A stretch of DNA of 64,000 bases. Source: Thermoactinomyces sp. DSM 45891 (GTDB lineage Bacteria > Bacillota > Bacilli > Thermoactinomycetales > Thermoactinomycetaceae). Below, piece after piece: positions 54,960-62,889 of the stretch. Every line of letters begins with the position of its first letter. Positions within the stretch are counted from its first letter, which is position 1. The DNA lies in the NCBI RefSeq assembly GCF_900119485.1, contig NZ_FPJZ01000010.1:32741-96740 (forward strand), written 5' to 3'. A program made the translations under genes and the position numbers. The notes under the pieces were generated by a model, which was not told the origin of the DNA, did not search any database, and worked only from the letters and a program-made list of their open reading frames with translations.

Positions 54960-55987
54960 TCACTGAAAGGTATTCACGGCAGGAGATGTTCGGACCCATC
55001 GGTACTCATGGACAAGCTATATTGAAAAAAAAACATGTTCTCATCATCGGGATGGGGGCTTTAGGAAGTTCTCTTTCTGAGATGCTGACTCGATCAGGGG
55101 TTGGAACGATTACGATTGTAGATCGAGACTACGTGGAGCTGAGTAATTTACAACGCCAAACTTTGTACACAGAGCAGGATGTAGCAGAAACGTTACCTAA
55201 AGTGATTGCTGCGAAAAAACGTTTGGAACAGATACATTCAGAAGTGATGATTCATGCTCACGTTAGCGATGCTACGGTTGATAATATCTTCTCCTTTGTG
55301 GAGCAAGTGGATCTTATATTCGATGCGACGGATAATTTCGAGACTCGGTTTCTAATTAATGATGTATCTCAAAAGAAGCAGATCCCTTGGATTTATGGAG
55401 CTTGTGTAGGGAGCTATGGAGTTACTTATAGCATTCTTCCAAGGATTACTCCTTGCTTACGTTGTTTGTTAGGAGATGAACCAATCTCAAGTGAAACATG
55501 TGATACAGCAGGTATTATCGTGCCAGCAGTACAGAGGGTTGTGGCGGAACAAGTCACAGAAGCATTTAAAATATTACTTGGACAGACCGAACATTTACGC
55601 CAAAAGCTTTATTCTTTCGACGTTTGGAAGCATGAGGCTTCTGCTGTTCCGGTCGGGCATTTAAAACGGAAAGACTGCCCATCTTGTGGCCCAGATGCAA
55701 CTTATCCAGCTCTCCAAAAAGACAATAAAGCTAAAATAACCGTCCTGTGCGGGAGGGATACTGTTCAAATTCGACCTATCAATCATCAAGTCTTCAATCT
55801 TACTCGTTTACAGCAACTGCTTCAAAGAGAAATAGAGCATCTTTACTTAAACGACTATTTGCTAACTTTTAAAGTATATCAATACCGATTTGTTGTATTC
55901 AGAGATGGCCGTGTGTTAATCCACGGCATCCATGATACGAAAGTAGCAAACAATTTATATCAAAAATATATTGCTATTTATAAATAA
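54956..55987 (+). CDS. thiF: ThiF/MoeB-type adenylyltransferase
   Basis: The 343-residue E1-like enzyme adenylates the ThiS C-terminus. YSRQEMFGPIGTHGQ, VLIIGMGALGSSLSEML (nucleotide motif), DRDYVELSNLQRQTLY, DATDNFETRFLINDV, and two zinc Cys pairs (CLRCLLGD and CPSCG). The roughly 100 residues after CPSCG form an extension seen in Bacillales ThiF. ATG 54956 overlaps the thiG stop (ATGA). Confidence 0.94.
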   Translation: MITERYSRQEMFGPIGTHGQAILKKKHVLIIGMGALGSSLSEMLTRSGVGTITIVDRDYVELSNLQRQTLYTEQDVAETLPKVIAAKKRLEQIHSEVMIHAHVSDATVDNIFSFVEQVDLIFDATDNFETRFLINDVSQKKQIPWIYGACVGSYGVTYSILPRITPCLRCLLGDEPISSETCDTAGIIVPAVQRVVAEQVTEAFKILLGQTEHLRQKLYSFDVWKHEASAVPVGHLKRKDCPSCGPDATYPALQKDNKAKITVLCGRDTVQIRPINHQVFNLTRLQQLLQREIEHLYLNDYLLTFKVYQYRFVVFRDGRVLIHGIHDTKVANNLYQKYIAIYK

Positions 55988-55992
55988 AGAAG

Positions 55993-56038
55993 CCAATAAG
56001 GAACAGTCCTGTAAGAGTGGATTGTTCCTTATTGGTTT
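55993..56038 (+). terminator. terminator of the thi operon
   Basis: CCAATAAGGAACA (55993-56005) pairs perfectly with TGTTCCTTATTGG (56023-56035). The tail is TTTAG. It also faces the convergent catalase fragment. Confidence 0.8.
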
Positions 56039-56057
56039 AGAATACAAATAATCATGA

Positions 56058-56402
56058 TCAAAAAACCTTCTTCTTACCCCGCTCGTCTTTCAGGATATCC
56101 ACCGCCTCTCTGAAACGTTGAGAGTGAACGATTTCTCTTTCTCTTAAAAACTTCAGGGAGTCATTCAAATCAGGGTCATCTGATTGATCGATAATCCACT
56201 GATAAGTAGCCCGGGCCTTCTCCTCCGCAGCAATATCCTCATACAGGTCTGCAATGGGGTCGCCTTTCGCTTGTATATAGGCAGCTGTAAAGGGAACACC
56301 CGCAGAATTATTGTAAAATAAGGCACTGTCGTGGGCTACATAATGTGAATCAAGGCCTGCGGCTTTTAACTGTTCGGGTGTAGCGTCTTTTGTAAGTTTA
56401 CA
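56058..56402 (-). pseudogene. manganese catalase, C-terminal fragment cut by the mobile element
   Basis: The minus-strand frame ending at TGA 56058-56060 gives LTKDATPEQLKAAGLDSHYV, AHDSALFYNNSAGVPFTAAY, IQAKGDPIADLYEDIAAEEK and LREREIVHSQRFREA, the C-terminal half of a non-heme Mn catalase (YdbD/CotJC type). It lacks Met and any start; homology stops near 56399 and the open frame runs only to 56429. The serine recombinase gene begins 77 bp beyond the end of homology. So the 5' part of the catalase was separated by insertion; it is expected past the right end of the element, outside this window. Confidence 0.85.
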
Positions 56403-56478
56403 GACTGTTTCTTTTTTGCGATTATTCCGTTATCATTATCTTATAATTATATACTGTTGAAAAACAAGGAGCAAGGAA

Positions 56479-57963
56479 ATGGAAAAAAAGAAAACAGTTG
56501 CTGTATATGTCCGTAAGTCTAGAGAAGAAGAAACCGAAGACACACTACAACGACAGCAAGCAGTTCTCGTTGACTTGTGCGAACGTAACCATTGGAACTA
56601 TGATGTTTACAAAGAAGTTGGTAGTTCTCAAGAGCTAGATAGACCCGAACTTCAGAAGATGATCTCCAGAATTAAGCTCTATCATTATGATGCTGTTGTT
56701 TCCGCAGATCAAGATCGTTTGAGTCGTAATGTTGGACACTTAGATCAAATAAAACAAACTATGGTGAATGCTGGTTGTTTGTTTGTCACTCCTTCAAGAG
56801 TGTATGACTTTAGAAAAGATGATGACGATTTTATCTCCGACATTCAAAGTGTCCTTTCTAAACAGGAATATCAAAAAATCAAAGCTAGACTCGTCCGAGG
56901 TTCTAGGCAGTCAGCCCGTGACGGTAATTGGTTAGGAAAAAAGTCTCCTATCGGTTACAAGTACAATAGAGACACTAAAAAGCTGGAGTTATCGGAAGAT
57001 GCTCTTGTTATTAGAAAGATGTTCCAACTGTACGTAGCTGGACTTTCTACTAAAGACATAGCGTACAAATTCACACAAGAAGGAGTTAAGACGACAATTG
57101 ATATGATTTGGTCTCCGGCTGGTGTAACAAGACTACTTTCTAATGTTGCATATATCGGACACTCTCTGTATGGTAAAACGAATCAAAAAAAAGTCGATGG
57201 GAAGCGCACTGTATCATACACCGACAGTTCAGAGCAAATCTTAGTTGAAAATACTCATGAACCGATTGTTTCTCAGGAACTCTTCGACCAAGTTCAGCAG
57301 CTAAAAAAAGACCGAAATAGTAGACCTCCAGCTTTGAAACTAGGAAAGCATAAATTTAGCGGTCTGATTCGTTGTAGTCAATGTGGAGGTATCCATTCGT
57401 TTCAAGGAAGTAGGTATGGTGGAAAACGAATTTCATCTTGTCAGACAAGGATATACAGTGGGGATTCCTATACCATGTGTAAGAATGGTGGAATCACTCT
57501 TTCAAAGTTTGAAGAGACTTTTCATTATTATTTTTCTCAGCATGTGAAAAAACTAGAGCGGTATGCTGATTTGATAAGAGAGCATAGTTCTGATGATGAA
57601 CCAGATTACGCACAAGAGTTGGAATCAAAACTAAAGCAGATTACAAAGCTAAATAATGACATTAAGAGAATACAGCAAGGTTTTATGATGGAGATTTTTA
57701 CACAGAGTGAAGCAAGAGAACAAATTCAACAGATCAAACAACAAATCAAGTCGCTAGAAGGGCAAGTACGTGAACTCGAAGAGGAGGGAAGTACCACTGA
57801 GTTAGACAGAGTAGAAATGACACTTATGAAAATGCGTAGATTCCTTGCTCATGGTGATAAGCTTTCAGAACGTGAAGCTAACACGGTTTTGAGAGAATTA
57901 ATTGATGTCGTTATGTACACTAAAACAGATGAAGAGTTTAACATCGAGATTACTATGAAGTAA
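56479..57963 (+). CDS. large serine recombinase (integrase)
   Basis: The 494-residue protein has the resolvase domain with catalytic Ser in VAVYVRKSREEE, TLQRQQAVL, and VVSADQDRLSRN; a recombinase domain (PIGYKYN, AGLSTKDIAYKF, TRLLSNVAYIGH); the zinc ribbon CSQCGG...C...C; and a C-terminal coiled coil (KQITKLNNDIKRIQQ). It integrates and excises the element by joining attP and attB. It is adjacent to the border in the catalase gene, so that gene is the likely attB. Confidence 0.94.
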   Translation: MEKKKTVAVYVRKSREEETEDTLQRQQAVLVDLCERNHWNYDVYKEVGSSQELDRPELQKMISRIKLYHYDAVVSADQDRLSRNVGHLDQIKQTMVNAGCLFVTPSRVYDFRKDDDDFISDIQSVLSKQEYQKIKARLVRGSRQSARDGNWLGKKSPIGYKYNRDTKKLELSEDALVIRKMFQLYVAGLSTKDIAYKFTQEGVKTTIDMIWSPAGVTRLLSNVAYIGHSLYGKTNQKKVDGKRTVSYTDSSEQILVENTHEPIVSQELFDQVQQLKKDRNSRPPALKLGKHKFSGLIRCSQCGGIHSFQGSRYGGKRISSCQTRIYSGDSYTMCKNGGITLSKFEETFHYYFSQHVKKLERYADLIREHSSDDEPDYAQELESKLKQITKLNNDIKRIQQGFMMEIFTQSEAREQIQQIKQQIKSLEGQVRELEEEGSTTELDRVEMTLMKMRRFLAHGDKLSEREANTVLRELIDVVMYTKTDEEFNIEITMK

Positions 57964-58486
57964 TGGATGATTGGGATTCCCTAGCTTTTTGTGTGAAATT
58001 AACCACTTTCCTAATGGCTTCCCCGGGTTTCTTTTCTATTAACCAAGTTGGGAATCTCATAATTGTCCAGCCTTGTTTCCTTATATAGGCATCTCGGATT
58101 TGATCCTTCTTTTTGTCTTGATGGTATGTAACTCCATCTAGTTCGATCATGAGCATGTATTTTGGTAGTGCGAAGTCTGCCCAACGGTTACCGATCGGAT
58201 ATTGAGGGATAATTTCCTCTTTTTTGTAAACTCGGCGTAGATCGTAGTACATGGCTCTCTCTAAAGGGGATTCTGTTTTAAACATGTTTTTATCCAGAGA
58301 TGGAAGATATCCGCGGGCAATCTGTTCTTTTAGAAATCTAACTGCAAGAAAGGGTAATTTAATCCAACGAATAATTTGTTCGATCATTCGTTTTTTTACA
58401 ATGATCTTGTGACGGGTTTCATGATCTTTCTTATCCATCCATTTGTTGAATTGTTTCTTTAGCCATTTTTCTTTCCTTATCTTCAC
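57953..58486 (-). CDS. DUF559 family PD-(D/E)XK nuclease-like protein
   Basis: The 177-residue protein has SPLERAMYYDLRR then RWADFALPKYMLMIELDGVT with YHQDKKKDQIRDAYIRKQGW and TIMRFPTWLI, the ELDG-xxH-D-R-RF pattern of DUF559/Vsr-like proteins. The N-terminal 60 residues are basic and helical. GTG 58486 has AGGGAG upstream. Its last 11 bp overlap the convergent recombinase end. As cargo near the integrase it might serve DNA processing or defence; not known. Confidence 0.8.
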   Translation of the reverse strand: MKIRKEKWLKKQFNKWMDKKDHETRHKIIVKKRMIEQIIRWIKLPFLAVRFLKEQIARGYLPSLDKNMFKTESPLERAMYYDLRRVYKKEEIIPQYPIGNRWADFALPKYMLMIELDGVTYHQDKKKDQIRDAYIRKQGWTIMRFPTWLIEKKPGEAIRKVVNFTQKARESQSSITS

Positions 58487-58562
58487 TTTAATATCTCCCT
58501 CTATCTATTGATGTATATAGATAAATTCGTAAGTTGTTTACAATTGCCCTTCCTACTATGCA

Positions 58563-58590
58563 TAAAAAAAAGAGAGGAATCCCCTCTCTT
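58563..58590 (-). terminator. terminator of the RibD-like/XRE-UTRA operon
   Basis: On the minus strand AAGAGAGG pairs with CCTCTCTT (58570-58590), followed by eight T (58570-58563). Confidence 0.85.
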
Positions 58591-58592
58591 AA

Positions 58593-59303
58593 TTATTTTA
58601 TGTATCCAATTACACATACGTCTGCTCCAAAATGCTCCACAGAAAGATTGCTTAATTGAGTAGCTAACCCCATTCGATCATATCCTTCACCAGAGATTGG
58701 AGAAATACTGTTTCTTCCCCCTAGTAACTTGGGAGCTATAAATATAACAGCCTTTTGTACCAACGAAGCTTCTAACATTGACCAATTTAAATGGCCCCCA
58801 CCTTCTAATAGCACAGACTTGACTCCATTGTCTCCCAGATACTTCATTGCATTATGTAAATTAACTCGTTGCCCACTACCTGTACGAACTATTTTCACAC
58901 CATGCTCCAACAATTGTTTTTCTTTTTCCATGCTGGCTTCATCTGTACAAAAAATCCATGTTTGAGCATTGCTAGTATCTAATAAAGGAGAGTCTAATGG
59001 TAATCGTAAGAAACTGTCTGCAATAATTCTAATAGGATTTCTTCCATTTCCTTCGGGTAGACGTGTGGTAAGCTGTGGTCGATCTTTAATGGCTGTTTCC
59101 ACGCCTATCATGATTCCATCATATATATGACGTAGTTCATGTACATGGTGCCTTGATTCTTCTCCTGTTACCCATTTACTATCCCCTGTAGAAGTAGCTA
59201 TTTTTCCATCCAAGGTCATTGCCGATTTCATAACCACAAATGGCATTCCTGTTGCTTTATAGAATGAATAAGCCTCTTCCTCAAGCCCTCTAAGTTTTTC
59301 CAT
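58593..59303 (-). CDS. RibD C-terminal-domain (DHFR-like) reductase
   Basis: The 236-residue protein matches only the reductase half of RibD (5-amino-6-ribosylaminouracil-5'-P reductase, DHFR fold). PFVVMKSAMTLDGKIATSTG, SKWVTGEESRHHVHELRHIY, GIMIGVETAIKDRPQLTTRL and VKSVLLEGGGHLNWSMLE are the family blocks; the deaminase half is absent. GGAGGG stands 7 bp before ATG 59303, so it is its own gene. It lies 21 bp after the XRE-UTRA gene in one operon. A pterin/flavin-like or drug substrate is possible; the true reaction is unknown. Confidence 0.83.
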   Translation of the reverse strand: MEKLRGLEEEAYSFYKATGMPFVVMKSAMTLDGKIATSTGDSKWVTGEESRHHVHELRHIYDGIMIGVETAIKDRPQLTTRLPEGNGRNPIRIIADSFLRLPLDSPLLDTSNAQTWIFCTDEASMEKEKQLLEHGVKIVRTGSGQRVNLHNAMKYLGDNGVKSVLLEGGGHLNWSMLEASLVQKAVIFIAPKLLGGRNSISPISGEGYDRMGLATQLSNLSVEHFGADVCVIGYIK

Positions 59304-59324
59304 AAGTAATCCCTCCGTAGTTTT

Positions 59325-60038
59325 TTACAGTGTAAAACGATATGTGAAATTGTATAGGTCTGTACGACTTGTTAACAAGCAGTACTCTACAAGGTGGCTA
59401 GAGGAGTCAAATGTCTTTCTAACAATCCTTGCTACAGGAACATCGTCTGGCATCTGTAAAATCTCTTTCTCTTCAATAGACGGTTTGTCTATAGTAATGG
59501 TCTCTTCACAATTAATAGGCTTTCTCCCCATAGACTCCAAAGTTTTGTACAAACTTAAAGTTGGATTTTGTTTAACCTCATCTAGGATTTTTTTCAACCT
59601 TTTAAGAGGAAGAGAACTAGGAATATAGGACTCCGAAATTGTCACAGGTACATCATTTCGTAATTGAAGAACTTTATAAAACAATAATGGAGACTGTAGT
59701 TCCTTACATACATTTTCAGGCAATCCCTTTAAACTATTAAATATTTGTAAATCTAGATATTTCTTTGTAGCCTTGTTTCCATGATCTCTACCAAACCCCC
59801 TACGAGTTGATTGAAATTGTTCCACTGAATAGTTTACATCTGTTCTACCAAGTAAATAATCAGTAGAAGTATCAAAGAAATCAGCCAATCGTTGTATTGT
59901 TTCAGCATCTGGGGTTCGATCACCAGTTTCCCACATTGCAACAGTACTTCTACCTACTCCGAAATCTTTTGCAAACTGTTCTTGAGATAGCTTATTTTTT
60001 TTGCGTAATTCCACAATTCTTTCTTTTAACATTGCCAT
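59325..60038 (-). CDS. XRE-type HTH regulator with C-terminal UTRA ligand domain
   Basis: The roughly 237-residue protein joins an N-terminal Cro/CI-type HTH (MLKERIVELRKKNKLSQEQF, AKDFGVGRSTVAMWETGDRT, TSTDYLLGRTDVNYS) to a C-terminal UTRA domain (VPVTISESYIPSSLPLKRLK, SLYKTLESMGRKPINCEETI, LQMPDDVPVARIVRKTFD), which normally belongs to GntR/HutC regulators. Start 60038 is chosen: GGAAG lies 5 bp upstream and a TATAAT at 60073-60068 (minus) excludes the upstream GTG 60062. It likely represses the divergent promoter of the element and responds to a small molecule. Confidence 0.85.
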   Translation of the reverse strand: MAMLKERIVELRKKNKLSQEQFAKDFGVGRSTVAMWETGDRTPDAETIQRLADFFDTSTDYLLGRTDVNYSVEQFQSTRRGFGRDHGNKATKKYLDLQIFNSLKGLPENVCKELQSPLLFYKVLQLRNDVPVTISESYIPSSLPLKRLKKILDEVKQNPTLSLYKTLESMGRKPINCEETITIDKPSIEEKEILQMPDDVPVARIVRKTFDSSSHLVEYCLLTSRTDLYNFTYRFTL

Positions 60039-60093
60039 TGCATCTTCCATCCTTCCAATCACATTATATCACCAGTTGTGACAAAATAAAATG

Positions 60094-60148
60094 TCTCAAG
60101 ATGTGAGAATATGTATTGACATTATATAAAATCTCACATATAGTGAGG
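60094..60148 (+). promoter_or_regulatory. rightward promoter of the element with two palindromic operators
   Basis: TTGACA (60116-60121) and TATAGT (60139-60144), spaced 17 bp, drive the small genes to the right. Operator 1 is TCTCA-N5-TGAGA (60094-60108), upstream of the -35. Operator 2 is CTCAC-N5-GTGAG (60133-60147), over the -10. Both share CTCA/TGAG half-sites. The layout fits repression by the divergent XRE-UTRA protein. Confidence 0.75.
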
Positions 60149-60209
60149 GTAAGGGTAAGCAAGATGAAAAAATTATTATGCAAACTTGATTATAGGGAGA
60201 GTGAACTTT

Positions 60210-60392
60210 ATGAATCATGTTCTATCCAAAATCGAATACCGCTTAGAAGTTCTTCAATTTCAGGTCGAGACCCACTCTATGGGATTTCTACAAGGCATGT
60301 GGGAAGATGGCAAAATCGCGCAGATGAAAGAAGAACTCCAGTTTCTTAAAGAACTGAAACAGCAAATCCAAGTCCCTATAAGGAAGGCTTAA
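60210..60392 (+). CDS. small helical protein of the element, unknown
   Basis: The 60-residue product (MNHVLSKIEYRLEVLQFQVE, MKEELQFLKELKQQIQ) is charged and helical, perhaps a short coiled coil. AGGGAGAG lies upstream of ATG 60210. First gene behind the operator-bearing promoter. No family recognised. Confidence 0.6.
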   Translation: MNHVLSKIEYRLEVLQFQVETHSMGFLQGMWEDGKIAQMKEELQFLKELKQQIQVPIRKA

Positions 60393-60625
60393 TGATGAAA
60401 TACCAATACACACTATATTGTCTCAGGTGCCTAAGAAAAGGTTTAAAAGTTGAAGTTACTGAGATGTTAAAACGTTGCGTTCGATGCTATCACGATCATT
60501 CACGAGATGAAGTTTCCGAAATGTTAGACAACCACATTATCAACCTCTCTCACTACTTGACAGATGACGAATTACAAAGCGAACTCGCCTTTATGATTGA
60601 AAAATTAATACCCACCCAAAACTAG
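60392..60625 (+). CDS. small Cys-rich (zinc-ribbon-like) protein, unknown
   Basis: The 77-residue product has CLRC near residue 10 and CVRC near residue 29, a CxxC...CxxC pair able to hold zinc, then a helical tail. ATG 60392 overlaps the previous stop; ATG 60395 is also possible; AAGGAAGG is upstream. It is followed 11 bp later by ssb. Confidence 0.65.
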   Translation: MMKYQYTLYCLRCLRKGLKVEVTEMLKRCVRCYHDHSRDEVSEMLDNHIINLSHYLTDDELQSELAFMIEKLIPTQN

Positions 60626-60636
60626 GAGGAATTCAA

Positions 60637-60978
60637 ATGAATCAAGTAAACCTAATCGGTCGTGTTACACGAGAGCCTAAGTTGAGCAAAACAACAAGTG
60701 GAAAGTCCTATATGTTTCTCACCATAGCGGTGGATGGATACTTTGATCGCAAAACCAATGAAATGACAACTGACTTTATCCCACTCAAACTATGGGGAAA
60801 AACAGCAGAACGTTGTATTCGTCTCATGAAAGGCTCTAAGATCCGCGTTACAGGTCGTGTAAGTGTATCCCAATATAAAGACAAAGAAACAGGAGAGCCT
60901 CGCTATAGTATGGAGATAGTCGGTGATGATGTTGATTTCTTAAGCAAACCAAGAAACGCCTTAGAAACATCTGCATGA
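60637..60978 (+). CDS. ssb: single-stranded DNA-binding protein
   Basis: The 113-residue OB-fold protein has MNQVNLIGRVTREPKLSKTT, FIPLKLWGKTAERCIRLMKG and IRVTGRVSVSQYKD. It lacks the long acidic C-terminal tail of chromosomal SSB, as is usual for element-coded forms. AGGAGG upstream. It probably protects the transferred or replicating single strand made by the relaxase. Confidence 0.92.
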   Translation: MNQVNLIGRVTREPKLSKTTSGKSYMFLTIAVDGYFDRKTNEMTTDFIPLKLWGKTAERCIRLMKGSKIRVTGRVSVSQYKDKETGEPRYSMEIVGDDVDFLSKPRNALETSA

Positions 60979-61021
60979 CATCGGTAACCATACTAAAACC
61001 AAAATAAAGGGAGAGATTTTA

Positions 61022-61156
61022 ATGTGGAAAAAGCTGAATGAAGAATTGCAAAATGCCGCTAAAAAGGGTTATGGGAACCAGATCAACATTGCAACAGGAA
61101 ACAATGCAAAAATCATCGCAACCAAAGTCATTAAAAAGGAGAATAAAAAATGGTGA
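61022..61156 (+). CDS. small basic protein, 44 residues, unknown
   Basis: ATG 61022 with GGGAGAG upstream gives MWKKLNEELQNAAKKGYGNQ, then INIATGNNAKIIATKVIKKE. Lys-rich and soluble. Its end overlaps the next start by 7 bp, which supports it being real and coupled. Confidence 0.55.
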   Translation: MWKKLNEELQNAAKKGYGNQINIATGNNAKIIATKVIKKENKKW

Positions 61157-61296
61157 TTAAATCCGAGTTTATCTCATTGCAAGATTGTCCCGAATGCTCA
61201 GAGTGGCAAGGTGTTATAGCTCATACAGGTGTAAAAAAGAGAGTTTGTGTTGTTTGTGGTTATAAGGAAGATGAGAAAAAGGAGGAAAAGAAATGA
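61150..61296 (+). CDS. small zinc-ribbon-like protein, 48 residues, unknown
   Basis: ATG 61150 gives a product with DCPECSEW and CVVCGYKED, two CxxC knuckles 20 residues apart, as in short zinc ribbons, and a Lys/Glu tail. AAAGGAG is upstream. The stop overlaps the next ATG (ATGA at 61293). Confidence 0.6.
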   Translation: MVIKSEFISLQDCPECSEWQGVIAHTGVKKRVCVVCGYKEDEKKEEKK

Positions 61297-61532
61297 GTTG
61301 GTTTAGTATGAACGAACCCCAAGACGATTGGATCAAAGCATTATTTCTACCCGCATATGACCTTGTCACCATGGAAACCGATCACACACGAAAAGCAAGA
61401 GCAGATCGAGAACGCAGAAAGAAGGAAAAAGCGATAGCAAAAGAACGCAAGCTTCAAGAAGAAATACTCTCTGCTAGCAATTCTATCGGAGGTGATCTAT
61501 TTGGCACAGAAGAAGAAAATCCCGTTTTATAA
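61293..61532 (+). CDS. small charged protein of the element, unknown
   Basis: The 79-residue product has a hydrophobic-aromatic start (MSWFSMNEPQDDWIKALFLP) and a long Arg/Lys/Glu helix (RADRERRKKEKAIAKERKL). GGAGG is upstream. It overlaps the coupling ATPase gene by 32 bp, so the two are translated together. Confidence 0.6.
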   Translation: MSWFSMNEPQDDWIKALFLPAYDLVTMETDHTRKARADRERRKKEKAIAKERKLQEEILSASNSIGGDLFGTEEENPVL

Positions 61533-62889
61533 AAAAGAAGACATTGTATTCTATCATGTGAGTGCCTTCTTATACAGTAATCTCCTATTGTGGTTACCAC
61601 TCCTTGCAGGGTTCGCCGCAAAATCAGGTATTCCTTTCTACTTCTCAAACGCATGCTTAGCGACGGGGCTGTGTTTTCCTCAGACACGCCCCTATATCTT
61701 CAAACTAGATCGCTTCTTTCGTAGCTACTGGGGTCGTCACAGGGAAGGAGCCAAACTATCCAAGAAGTTACGGGAAACCTTACTAGGATGCGGTCTAGGC
61801 TATGAAGAGAAAGTACGAAAACAAATCGGTAGAGAAACGGTGATTGAGTCTAAATACACCTTTCCGAAGATTGAGATATTAAAAGATGATTTCAATTACT
61901 ACATTCGGTTTCGTTTGATCTATGGACAGATGTCAAAGGAATGGTTAGCGAAGTCCGAAACATTCCAGCATTCGTTTAAGCTTCCGCTTGTTAAAACCAT
62001 AGTAGAAGACGGTTACTGCATGATGGTCTTTCAACACCAGCAACTCGACGCATCGTATGTACCGCGTAAGGAAGATGATAGCCACTCGATCGGGTTAGGT
62101 TACCGCTTAGGGGAACGCTTTGACTGGGAATTTGACCAATACCCTCACTGCTTAGCTGTTGGTCTCACGGGCACAGGAAAAAGCACCTTCTTACGAAACC
62201 TCCTCATCCAGTTCGATCCCGATTGGACACTAAAAATTGCAGATGGAAAACTAGTCGAATTTAACTTCATGAGAAAGTTTGGGTATGAAGTCGCATCCAG
62301 TCAAGAAGATTTTATCTCGTATGTAAATGAAACACATCAAGAAGTCGTTCGACGTTTCGAAGATATGATGCATCACGATGTCAATGATTATAGAGATTTA
62401 GGTCATAAACCATATTTTCTATTAGTGGATGAGTTTATTTTCTTCGCAGAAAACCTATCTACGAAAAAGGATAAGGAGACTGGAAAGACAGAGAAAGAAT
62501 TACTCTTTGACAAACTACGTGACATTGCTCTACGAGGTCGGGCGGCAGGAGTCAATCTAATCCTAATCTTACAACGCCCGGATAGCTCCTTTTTACCCAC
62601 CGTGATTCGAGAGAACTTAACCACCAAAGTTGTATTAGGAGCAGGCTCCGATACTGCCTACGAGATGGCATTTGGTTCCGAGAACAAGAAGCTGAAAGCA
62701 CTCAAATTAGGTGAAGGCTACATCATGAAAGGGCAAGAGTTGACCAATTTCAGCTTTGCAGAATACAAGCTAGAGGATTTCAAGAAAGATTTACAATCAC
62801 GAAATGTCGAGGATATCGAAACCTATAAAGCTCGGAAAGAAAAGCCTGAACCTATCGCAATCCCAAGGAAACGAATCCAACAAGGCTAA
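61501..62889 (+). CDS. FtsK/SpoIIIE-type coupling ATPase (YdcQ/ConQ-like)
   Basis: The 462-residue protein has two N-terminal membrane segments (SAFLYSNLLLWLPLLAGFAA region) and a motor domain with Walker A in AVGLTGTGKSTFLRNLL (about residue 220) and Walker B in PYFLLVDEFIFFAE, then DIALRGRAAGVNLILILQRP. It probably pumps DNA to the conjugation pore. TTG 61501 is favoured because GGAGGTG ends 6 bp before it; GTG 61492 sits inside that site. The relaxase gene follows after a 504-bp gap, as in ICEBs1. Confidence 0.9.
   Translation: MAQKKKIPFYKKEDIVFYHVSAFLYSNLLLWLPLLAGFAAKSGIPFYFSNACLATGLCFPQTRPYIFKLDRFFRSYWGRHREGAKLSKKLRETLLGCGLGYEEKVRKQIGRETVIESKYTFPKIEILKDDFNYYIRFRLIYGQMSKEWLAKSETFQHSFKLPLVKTIVEDGYCMMVFQHQQLDASYVPRKEDDSHSIGLGYRLGERFDWEFDQYPHCLAVGLTGTGKSTFLRNLLIQFDPDWTLKIADGKLVEFNFMRKFGYEVASSQEDFISYVNETHQEVVRRFEDMMHHDVNDYRDLGHKPYFLLVDEFIFFAENLSTKKDKETGKTEKELLFDKLRDIALRGRAAGVNLILILQRPDSSFLPTVIRENLTTKVVLGAGSDTAYEMAFGSENKKLKALKLGEGYIMKGQELTNFSFAEYKLEDFKKDLQSRNVEDIETYKARKEKPEPIAIPRKRIQQG

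Noticed and set aside
60116..60349. 77-codon ORF, or a short one from ATG 60164, ahead of the small element genes
   Set aside because: It begins inside the promoter/operator and overlaps the better ORF at 60210, which has a proper ribosome site.
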